Position numbers and translations under genes: made by a program | Assembly (NCBI GenBank): GCA_027315105.1 | Contig: DAHUYP010000012.1 | Span: 1-64,000 of the forward strand | Direction: 5' to 3' | Origin: Gammaproteobacteria bacterium | Lineage (GTDB): Bacteria; Pseudomonadota; Gammaproteobacteria; Steroidobacterales; Steroidobacteraceae | Length of the DNA stretch: 64,000 bases | The notes under the pieces: generated by a model | The model's database searches: none | The model's input: only the letters and a program-made list of their open reading frames with translations | Told to the model about the DNA's origin: nothing | In this document: positions 55,579 to 64,000 of the stretch, piece by piece | Position numbering within the stretch: position 1 is the stretch's first letter | Layout: every line of letters begins with the position of its first letter

Positions 55579-57759
55579 TCAGCCGTCGCGGCTCAACTCC
55601 GCCCGGCTGTCGGCCAGCATCGCGGCGAAGTCCGCCACCGGCAGGGGCTTGCAGAAAAGGAACCCCTGCATCTCGTCGCAGCGGCTGCGCAGCAGGAATT
55701 CGCGCTGCTCCTCGGTCTCGACACCTTCGGCGACCATGCGCAGGCCGAGTTTGTGGCCGAGCGCAATGATCGCCTGCACGATCGCGGCATCGTCCGGGTC
55801 GGTGACCAGATCCTTCACGAAGGAGCGATCGATCTTCAGGTGATCCACCGGAAAACGCTTCAGGTAGCTCAGGCTCGAGTAGCCGGTGCCGAAGTCATCG
55901 ATCGCCAGCTGCACACCCAATTTCTTGATCTCGCGCAACATGGAGACGAACTTCTCCGCATCATGCATCACCATGCTCTCGGTGAGCTCGAGCTGAAGAT
56001 AGCGCGCCGGCAGCCCGCTGTGCTCGAGTGCCTCGGCCACGGTCTGCACCATGTTGCCCTCGCGGAACTGACGCGGCGAGACGTTCACTGACACCACGAT
56101 CGGCCGCAGCCCCTGGATCTGCCAGCTCTGCGCCTGTTCGCAGGCCGTGCGCAGCACCCATTTGCCGATCGGCACGATCAGCCCGGTGTCCTCGGCGACC
56201 GAAATGAACCGGTCCGGCCGGTATAGACTGCCCCGCGACGTGCGCCAGCGCAGCAGCGCCTCGGCCCCGACGATGCGGCCGGTGCGCAGATTCACGCGCG
56301 GCTGGTAGTGCAGCAGGAACTGCTTGCGCGCCAGCGCGCCGCGCAGCTTGTGCTCGACGCTGAGGCGCTCGAACATGTGCCGGTTGAGCTCGGCGGTGAA
56401 GAACTGGAAGTTATTGCGGCCGTTTTCCTTGGCCTTGTACATGGCCGAATCCGCATTGCGCAGCAGTACGTCCGCGGTGCGCCCATCCTGCGGGTAGACC
56501 GCGATGCCGACGCTGCAGTTGACGTTGAATTCGCGCCGCCCGGCGGTCCAGGGCTCGGCCACCACGGCCTGGATGCGCTGCACGAGGCGCGTGATCTGAT
56601 CGGCCTGGGCGTAGTCGCACAGCACCAGCACGAACTCATCTCCGCCCTGGCGCGCCACGGTGTCGGCTTTGCCGATGCAGCGCTTGAGCCGCTCCGCCAT
56701 CGTCTGCAACAGATTGTCGCCCAGCTGGTGACCGAAGGAATCGTTGATGAACTTGAACTGGTCGAGGTCGACGAACGCCACCGCAACGTGACCGGCGTCG
56801 CGCTCGGCGTGCGCGATGGCCTGGCTGAGCCGTTCATTGAGCAGCGAACGATTGGCGAGGCCGGTCAACGCATCGTAATTGGCCTGATGCTCGATGCGCG
56901 CCTGATAGAGCCGGCGCTCGGTGATGTCTTCCACCGAGCCCTCGTAGTGCATGACGCACCCTGCGGCATCGCGCTTGAGGTGTGCATTGACCGAGATCCA
57001 GATGATCTCGCGGTTCTTCTTGTAGACCTGCGTTTCGAAGCCGCTGATCGAGCCGTCGGTCTCGAGGCGCCTCAGAAACTCGGCCCGATCCTCCGGCTTG
57101 ACGTACAGCTGCCGCGCCGGGTCCCGCACCGCATCGATGAGCTCACGCGGCGAGCCGTAGCCGTACAGGCGTGCCAAGGCAGGATTGGCGACCAGGAAGC
57201 GCCCGTCGGGAGCGGTGCGAAAGATGCCATCCATCGCGTTCTCGAACATGCTGTAGTAGCGCCGCTCGGCCGCCTCCAGCGCCTCGTCCGAGCGCTTGCG
57301 CTCGGTGACGTCTTCGATGAATCCTTCGAATACGATCGCCCCCGAGGCACTGTTGAAGACCGCCACGCCACGCTCCCAGACCCAGCGTATCGCGCCGTCG
57401 GCGCGCACGATGCGATACTCGGCCCCGAAGCGCTCGCGTGTGGCGATCGCGCGCTCGGTGAGCACGCGCCGCCTCTGGCGGTCTTCCTCGTGCACCAGTT
57501 CGGCGAAGCAGACGCGCTTGCTCTGCAGCAGCTCGCCCGGCAGGTAGCCGGTCAGCCGCGTACAGCCATCGCTGACGAACTCCAGCGTCCAGCCGGCGTC
57601 GTGCCGACAGCGGTAGACCATGCCGTCGAGATTGCCGAGCAAGGTGCGCAGCATGCGCGCGTATTCCCAGGGAGAATCGCCGATGGCCGCGTATTCACCG
57701 CTATCGAATGCATCGCCGTCGAGACCCAGTTCGGCGGATTGATGCGCGCTCGGTTGCAT
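55579..57759 (-). CDS. PAS-PAS-GGDEF-EAL cyclic di-GMP protein
   Basis: 726 residues, soluble. PAS/PAC 1 at about 37-155 (WVWERGVAVFNSASG, then FEGFIEDVTERKRSDE), PAS/PAC 2 at about 160-280 (YYSMFENAMDGIFRTAPDGR), GGDEF at about 290-455 with intact RQGGDEFVLVL, EAL at about 465-715 with GAEALLRW and the DDFGTGYSSLSYL loop plus KIDRSFVKDL. Both catalytic motifs look intact, so it may be a dual or conditionally active diguanylate cyclase/phosphodiesterase. No membrane segment. ATG 57759. Confidence 0.95.
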   Translation of the reverse strand: MQPSAHQSAELGLDGDAFDSGEYAAIGDSPWEYARMLRTLLGNLDGMVYRCRHDAGWTLEFVSDGCTRLTGYLPGELLQSKRVCFAELVHEEDRQRRRVLTERAIATRERFGAEYRIVRADGAIRWVWERGVAVFNSASGAIVFEGFIEDVTERKRSDEALEAAERRYYSMFENAMDGIFRTAPDGRFLVANPALARLYGYGSPRELIDAVRDPARQLYVKPEDRAEFLRRLETDGSISGFETQVYKKNREIIWISVNAHLKRDAAGCVMHYEGSVEDITERRLYQARIEHQANYDALTGLANRSLLNERLSQAIAHAERDAGHVAVAFVDLDQFKFINDSFGHQLGDNLLQTMAERLKRCIGKADTVARQGGDEFVLVLCDYAQADQITRLVQRIQAVVAEPWTAGRREFNVNCSVGIAVYPQDGRTADVLLRNADSAMYKAKENGRNNFQFFTAELNRHMFERLSVEHKLRGALARKQFLLHYQPRVNLRTGRIVGAEALLRWRTSRGSLYRPDRFISVAEDTGLIVPIGKWVLRTACEQAQSWQIQGLRPIVVSVNVSPRQFREGNMVQTVAEALEHSGLPARYLQLELTESMVMHDAEKFVSMLREIKKLGVQLAIDDFGTGYSSLSYLKRFPVDHLKIDRSFVKDLVTDPDDAAIVQAIIALGHKLGLRMVAEGVETEEQREFLLRSRCDEMQGFLFCKPLPVADFAAMLADSRAELSRDG

Positions 57760-57947
57760 TATGTCATCGGGATGGAATCGGCCCGGGTTCCGTGCTCTAG
57801 CGAAGGCTATCGAGCCGCACGCGCGAAACTTGAGCCATGCACGGCGGCATGACTGCCCGCCGCCCTCGAACTGTGATTCCCCTACCTGGTTTCGCGATGC
57901 CGGCCGGGGTCATTCGCTTCCCCCGGCGCGTGGTGCGCGGCGCGCCC

Positions 57948-59440
<1,493 letters not shown>

Positions 59441-59459
59441 GAGCCACCCTGACGATTGA

Positions 59460-60329
59460 TCAGCGCCCGCTGGCGCTGTGCAGATATTTGAAGAACTCCC
59501 CTTCCGGCGAGAGCACCAGCACGTCGCCGTCGCGCGCATACACATTCTTGTAGGCCTGGAGGCTGCGATAGAAGGCGGCGAACTCGGGATTGCGGCCGTA
59601 GGCCTTGGCATACGCAGCGCTCGCGCGTGCATCGGCCTCGCCGCGGATATGCTGTGCCTCGCGAGTCGCATCCGCCAGAACCTCGGCGCGCTTGCGATCG
59701 GCGTCAGCGCGGATCTTTTCGGCATCGGCGGCGGCGCTGGCGCGCAGCTGCTGTGCCTGCGCGACCAGGCCCTGCTGCATGCGTTGGTAGAGCGCGTTCG
59801 CCGCGTCGTCCGTCAACTCGATGCGCTGCAGCTCGACGTCGACGAGCTGCACCCCGAGTTCGGCCGCGGCGGCGCCGATTGCGTTGAAATCCGCGTTGCT
59901 CATGGAACCGCGCGGATCGGCGATGACCGCGGTCAACGGCGCTGCGGCGATGGCCGTCTTGATGCGCTCGCGCACCAGGTCGGCCAGGCTCAGTGCCGCG
60001 ACATCTTCGTCGCCGCCGCGGGTCGCATGGTAGTAGCGCCGCACGTCCAGCAACCGCCACTTGACGTAGAAATCGACGCCGAGGACCTTCTGGTCGCGCG
60101 TCACGAAGCTTTCGCCGCGATAGGCGCGGGTGAGAATCCGCCGATCGAATCGATGCACTACATCGACCGGCGACCTCCAGTGCAATCCGGGACCATAGAC
60201 CTCGCCTTCGACCTGGCCAAAGCGCGTACGCAGGGCAGCCTGGTCTTCATCCACGCTGAAGCATGAACTCCATGACAGCAGCGCCGCGATCGCCACGAGC
60301 AGCGGTGCGAGCACGCGCGACTTGCTCAT
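59460..60329 (-). CDS. hflC: HflC, SPFH modulator of FtsH
   Basis: 289 residues. One N-terminal helix (VLAPLLVAIAALLSWSSCF) and the SPFH/band-7 domain; the coiled-coil part has ADAEKIRADADRKRAEVLAD and ends in ALVLSPEGEFFKYLHSA-like sequence. With HflK it forms a cage around FtsH. Its ATG overlaps the hflK stop by four bases. Confidence 0.95.
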   Translation of the reverse strand: MSKSRVLAPLLVAIAALLSWSSCFSVDEDQAALRTRFGQVEGEVYGPGLHWRSPVDVVHRFDRRILTRAYRGESFVTRDQKVLGVDFYVKWRLLDVRRYYHATRGGDEDVAALSLADLVRERIKTAIAAAPLTAVIADPRGSMSNADFNAIGAAAAELGVQLVDVELQRIELTDDAANALYQRMQQGLVAQAQQLRASAAADAEKIRADADRKRAEVLADATREAQHIRGEADARASAAYAKAYGRNPEFAAFYRSLQAYKNVYARDGDVLVLSPEGEFFKYLHSASGR

Positions 60330-61474
60330 CGCTCGGTCCTTTCACGGCCGCGATCGCTGCCGTCCGTGCGCTCGGCGGGGGCCGTGCTCACGGCTCCTGC
60401 CGCGCCGACGCCCGCGCCCGCCGTAGCCGGCGCGCCGCCGGCCGGCGGCGCGCTTGGCGTGGCGGCGCGAACCGCATCGGCCAGCTTGTCGAGCGGCAGG
60501 TAGATCATGTTGCCGCTGCCGCCGCTCCTGGCATCGATGATGATCTTGTGCGAGCGCGAGAGGATGTTCTGCATGGTATCGATGTAGAGCCGGCTGCGCG
60601 TCACCTCCGGCGCTTGCGCGTAGGCATTGGCGAGCTGCATGAAGCGATCGGCGTCGCCTTCCGCGCTGGCCAGCGTCTGCGCCGCGTACACCTGGGCATC
60701 GGCCAGCTGCCGCTGCGCGCTGCTCTGTGCCTTCGGCAGGATATCGTTGGCATAGGCCTGCGCATCGGCGATGGCGCGCTGCCGCTCCTCGGCCGCCTTT
60801 TCGGCATCGCGCTGCGTGGCCATCACCGCATTGGGTAGCTGCACGCCGGGCAGGCTGACGCTCGTGAGCGTGATGCCCGCACGGTAGCTGTCGAGCAGCT
60901 TCTGGATTCGTGCCCGCGCCTCGCCGGTGACGCGCGCCCGCGCATCGCCGGTCAGCAGGGCCTGCACCGCGTTGGTTGCGACCAGCTCGCGGATCACGGT
61001 CTCGCTCGCCTGGCGCAGCGTGGTTGCCGGCTCGCGCAGCTGAAACAGGTATTGCAGCGGATCGGAGATCCGATACTGCACCGACCAGTCGATGTCGATC
61101 AGGCCCTGATCGGCTGTCAGCATCAGGGTCTTGGAATCCAGGCTGTTGACGCTCGCGACATTGAGCTTGGTCAAGGATCCGATGGGCCAGGGCCAATGCC
61201 AACCGTGCCCTGGCTGTGCGAGTGCGACGAAGCGCCCGAAGCGCTGCACGACGCCGCGCTCGGAGGGGTCGATGCGGAAATAGCCGCTCGCGAGCCACAC
61301 TACCGCCGCCAGCAGCAGCAGCATCGAGGCCGCCGTGCCGCGGCCGCGACCCGGGCGCCAGAGGCGCTGCACCCGCTGCTGCCAGCGCCGCAGCATCTCG
61401 TCCAGCGACGAATCATCCGGCGCGCCGCGCGGCGCCGGCCTTTTCTTGTCTTCGCCGGGTTGATTCCATGCCAT
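60326..61474 (-). CDS. hflK: HflK, SPFH modulator of FtsH
   Basis: 382 residues. Gly/Arg-rich N-terminus MAWNQPGEDKKRP, one membrane helix (AASMLLLLAAVVWLASGYF), SPFH core with RFGRFVALAQPG and VQYRISDP, coiled coil with YANDILPKAQ, then an Ala/Pro/Gly-rich tail. Located between hflX and hflC as in E. coli. Confidence 0.95.
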   Translation of the reverse strand: MAWNQPGEDKKRPAPRGAPDDSSLDEMLRRWQQRVQRLWRPGRGRGTAASMLLLLAAVVWLASGYFRIDPSERGVVQRFGRFVALAQPGHGWHWPWPIGSLTKLNVASVNSLDSKTLMLTADQGLIDIDWSVQYRISDPLQYLFQLREPATTLRQASETVIRELVATNAVQALLTGDARARVTGEARARIQKLLDSYRAGITLTSVSLPGVQLPNAVMATQRDAEKAAEERQRAIADAQAYANDILPKAQSSAQRQLADAQVYAAQTLASAEGDADRFMQLANAYAQAPEVTRSRLYIDTMQNILSRSHKIIIDARSGGSGNMIYLPLDKLADAVRAATPSAPPAGGAPATAGAGVGAAGAVSTAPAERTDGSDRGRERTER

Positions 61475-61531
61475 ATGGGGAAGGCCGTGTCGGTGTCCGA
61501 TCCTATGCCGTCAGCAACGCGCCGTCGCGGC

Positions 61532-62875
61532 CTACGGCGTCGCGACCGATTCTAGGTAGGGCTCTTTCGGCGCACAAGCAGCAGCCGCAGAGCGCGGCGG
61601 CGGTTCCAGCACCGTGACGCCGGGCTGCAGCGCCCAGAGCGCCAGCTCTGCCGCCGGCAACTCGACCAGCAGTTCGAGCGCACCGTCCTCCAGCGAGCGC
61701 TCATCGCGCACCACGGCGGCGGCATACAGCCGTGCGCGCGCGGCGCCCGCGCTCGCCGGCAGATGCAGCCATCGGCGCCGCACCTGCAGATGCAGACGCT
61801 CGGCGATCGCGTCGCGCAACGGCTCGAGGCCCTGGCCACCGGCAGCGCTGATCCAGACCTTGCTCGCGAGGCCATCCGCGTCGCGCTCCAGATGCGGCTC
61901 GACCCCGAGTCGGTCGATCTTGTTGTACACGCGCAGCTGCGGGATTGCGCCGGCACCGATTTCCCTGAGCACGGTGTCGACCTGATGGATACGCTCGTCG
62001 CGCTGACTGTCGCTGGCATCGACCACGTGCAGCAGCAGATGCGCCTCGCGCGCCTCCTGCAGCGTCGATTGGAACGCAGCTACCAGCTCGTGTGGCAGTT
62101 CGCGGATGAAGCCGACCGTATCGGCCAGCACCACCGGCGCACCGCCCGGCAGCCGCAGGCGCCGCACGGTCGGGTCGAGCGTCGCGAACAGCTGGTCCGC
62201 CACGTAGACCTCGCTGCCGGTCAAGGCACCGAACAGGGTCGACTTGCCGGCGTTGGTGTAGCCGACCAGTGCCACCGACGGCACCGGGATCTCCGCGCGC
62301 GCGCTGCGCCCGGTATCGCGCTGCTGTTTGAGACGCTCCAGGCGTCGGCTGACCGATCGCATGCGGGTGGCGAGCAGCCGGCGATCCGTCTCGAGCTGGG
62401 TTTCGCCCGGTCCGCCGCGCACGCCGATGCCGCCCTTCTGCCGCTCCAGATGGGTCCAGCCTCGCACCAGTCGGCTCGACAGATGCTGCAGCTGCGCCAG
62501 CTCGACCTCGAGCTTGCCTTCGAAGCTGCGCGCGCGCTGCGCAAAGATATCGAGTATCAGGCCGCTGCGATCGAGCACGCGCACGCCGATCAGGCGTTCC
62601 AGGTTGCGCTCCTGGCTCGGCGAGAGCGGATGATCGATCAGAACGAGCTGCGCATTCTCGGCACGCGCGGCGCTGGCTATCTCCTGCGCCTTGCCGCTGC
62701 CGACGAAATAGCGTGGATCCGGTCGCTCGCGGCGCCCGATCACCGTGGCTACCGGCCGGACACCCGCCGAACGCGCCAGCTGTTCGAATTCCTCGATATC
62801 CTCTGGCTTGACCGACCCGCCCAGCCCGAGCCGTACGAGGACGGCGCGCTCACCGGCGCGCGGGCGTTCGAACAT
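61532..62875 (-). CDS. hflX: GTPase HflX
   Basis: Ribosome-splitting/stress GTPase. 447 residues. HflX N-domain (YFVGSGKAQEIASAARAENA, then IFAQRARSFEGKLEVELAQL), G domain P-loop VALVGYTNAGKSTLFGALTG, and G3 VLADTVGFIRELPHELV. ATG 62875, 21 bases after the hfq stop. Confidence 0.96.
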   Translation of the reverse strand: MFERPRAGERAVLVRLGLGGSVKPEDIEEFEQLARSAGVRPVATVIGRRERPDPRYFVGSGKAQEIASAARAENAQLVLIDHPLSPSQERNLERLIGVRVLDRSGLILDIFAQRARSFEGKLEVELAQLQHLSSRLVRGWTHLERQKGGIGVRGGPGETQLETDRRLLATRMRSVSRRLERLKQQRDTGRSARAEIPVPSVALVGYTNAGKSTLFGALTGSEVYVADQLFATLDPTVRRLRLPGGAPVVLADTVGFIRELPHELVAAFQSTLQEAREAHLLLHVVDASDSQRDERIHQVDTVLREIGAGAIPQLRVYNKIDRLGVEPHLERDADGLASKVWISAAGGQGLEPLRDAIAERLHLQVRRRWLHLPASAGAARARLYAAAVVRDERSLEDGALELLVELPAAELALWALQPGVTVLEPPPRSAAAACAPKEPYLESVATP

Positions 62876-62896
62876 GCCTTTGTCCGGATCGGTGCA

Positions 62897-63148
62897 TCAG
62901 TCGGCCGCCGGCTCGGAGGCAGCGCTTTCTTCGACCGCCAGCCGCACCGCTCTGGCCGGTACCACGGTCGAGATCGCGTGCTTGTAGACCATTTGGCTGA
63001 CGGTGTTCTTGAGCAGCACCACGAACTGATCGAAGGAATCGATCTGGCCCTGCAGCTTGATGCCGTTGACCAGATAGATCGACACCGGAACGTGTTCCTT
63101 GCGCAGCGCGTTCAGAAAGGGGTCTTGTAGGGATTGGCCCTTGGCCAT
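62897..63148 (-). CDS. hfq: RNA chaperone Hfq
   Basis: 83 residues. [40 protein letters not shown] and the Sm2 motif [12 protein letters not shown] give the proximal RNA-binding site. The C-terminal tail is short and acidic ([10 protein letters not shown]). ATG 63148 has AAGGAGA at ideal spacing, ruling out longer starts. The 143-base gap to miaA upstream may hold a promoter. Confidence 0.98.
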   Translation of the reverse strand: MAKGQSLQDPFLNALRKEHVPVSIYLVNGIKLQGQIDSFDQFVVLLKNTVSQMVYKHAISTVVPARAVRLAVEESAASEPAAD

Positions 63149-63291
63149 GAGATTCTCCTTATTTTTCAACCGGTTTTGCTTGTGAAAGGGTCGTTGTCGA
63201 CAGACGGAACCGAAGATCAGACTGCCCGATAGGCTGAGTCTGGGGGCAGCATGCGCATCTACAATCATTTTAGCACTGAGCGCATTGGCGG

Positions 63292-64000
63292 TCATGCACG
63301 AGCCGCAGCGAGAATGTCGGGCGCCAGGGTCTGCGCGAGACCTGCGGCATGAGCCGGCAATGGCTTCAGGTCCAGCTCGCGCCGCATCCAGGTCAGCTGT
63401 CGCTTGGCCAGCTGCGCCGTGGCGTTGATCGCCTGGCGCGTCGCCTCATCCAGGCTGCAGCGGCCAAGACAGTAGTGCCAAAGCTGGCGGTAACCGACCG
63501 CCCGCATCGATGGGTGTTGCTCGGTCAGATCGCCGCGCGCGTGCAGCGCGCGCACCTCCTCGAGCAATCCCGCACGCATCATGGCCGCGAAGCGCGTCGC
63601 CAGCAGCTCGCGGGCACCCACGCGGGAGCTCGGCAGCAGCGCGTAGCGCAGCCAGTGGTACTGCTGCCGCGCGGCCGGCGTGCGCTGCTGCCATTGCGAG
63701 AGCGGCCGGCCCGTCTGGCGAAACACCTCCAATGCGCGCTGGATCCGCTGCGTGTCGGTTGCTGCAATGCGATGCGCCGCCGCCGGGTCGACGCGCGCCA
63801 GCTCGGCATGCAGCGCCGGCCAGCCGACCACCGCGGCCTGGGCATCGATATTGCGGCGCAACGCCTGCGACGCCGGCGGCAGGTTCGCCAGTCCGTCGCG
63901 CAGCGCGCGCAGATACAGCATCGTGCCGCCGACCAGCAGCGGCAGGCGCCCGCGCCCCGTGATGTCGGCGATTGCCGCACGCGCGTCGCGCACGAAATCT
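63292..64000 (-). CDS. miaA: tRNA dimethylallyltransferase, 5' end outside window
   Basis: Prenylates A37 in tRNAs reading UNN codons. Only the C-terminal 236 residues are here; the frame is open through base 64000 ([13 protein letters not shown] at the edge). [19 protein letters not shown] is the conserved MiaA core, then [18 protein letters not shown] and [19 protein letters not shown]. The P-loop lies beyond the window. Upstream of hfq, as in E. coli. Confidence 0.96.
   Translation of the reverse strand, partial: DFVRDARAAIADITGRGRLPLLVGGTMLYLRALRDGLANLPPASQALRRNIDAQAAVVGWPALHAELARVDPAAAHRIAATDTQRIQRALEVFRQTGRPLSQWQQRTPAARQQYHWLRYALLPSSRVGARELLATRFAAMMRAGLLEEVRALHARGDLTEQHPSMRAVGYRQLWHYCLGRCSLDEATRQAINATAQLAKRQLTWMRRELDLKPLPAHAAGLAQTLAPDILAAARA

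Overview
The window reads as a chromosomal segment of a G+C-rich gammaproteobacterium related to the Xanthomonadales/Nevskiales/Steroidobacter-like groups (inference). The reasons are the very high G+C, the regulator-first sufBCDS-sufU-sufT operon typical of that branch, and conserved gene strings such as ffh-rpsP-rimM-trmD-rplS, miaA-hfq-hflX-hflK-hflC-(yjeT-like)-purA and rnr-rlmB-rpsF-rpsR-rplI-dnaB-alr. Coding density is high, with many 4-base ATGA/GTGA overlaps and several GTG or TTG starts. The first gene (Bcp) and the last (MiaA) run off the window edges.

Layout. 1-4.5 kb: bcp, a PIN-PhoH ATPase, a BepA-type periplasmic metalloprotease and mlaA. 4.5-7.9 kb: mlaFEDCB on the minus strand, convergent with mlaA, so the whole retrograde phospholipid pathway is in one locus. 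7.9-9.0 kb: class I fructose-bisphosphate aldolase. 9.0-15.4 kb: the SUF Fe-S operon with a palindromic operator in front. 15.4-18.1 kb: SixA, a HAD phosphatase and a CLC protein. 18.2-23.6 kb: carbon metabolism (polyphosphate-glucokinase-like ROK kinase, transaldolase, PEP synthase, and its regulatory kinase/phosphorylase transcribed divergently). 23.6-27.1 kb: an inverted pair of perfect DnaA boxes, a beta-carbonic anhydrase and a membrane Ser/Thr kinase. 27.6-30.4 kb: a two-subunit, Tat-exported molybdenum hydroxylase. 30.5-35.8 kb: SppA and the ribosomal/SRP operon. 35.8-42.2 kb: a CorB-type protein, RadA, a PP2C phosphatase with an FHA protein, and a second CLC. 42.2-48.8 kb: alr, dnaB, rplI, rpsR, rpsF, rlmB and rnr. 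48.9 kb: tRNA-Leu(CAG).

Right after the tRNA, synteny is broken by about 4.5 kb of visibly lower G+C. It holds a divalent-metal module on the minus strand: MgtC-like protein, an NRAMP relative with a rewritten metal site, a 58-residue membrane peptide, and a soluble PRC-barrel/MgtE-N/CBS protein. A CsoR/RcnR-type regulator that has lost its metal-binding helix faces it. This module is the best candidate for something little described. After it come formate-tetrahydrofolate ligase and a PAS-GGDEF-EAL protein, then the purA-to-miaA string closes the window.

Other items worth attention are a probable CTG start for rimM, a possible frameshift at the end of the Ser/Thr kinase gene, and two CLC proteins that both carry valine at the internal proton-glutamate position. 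I saw no CRISPR array, prophage, intact insertion sequence or rRNA gene.
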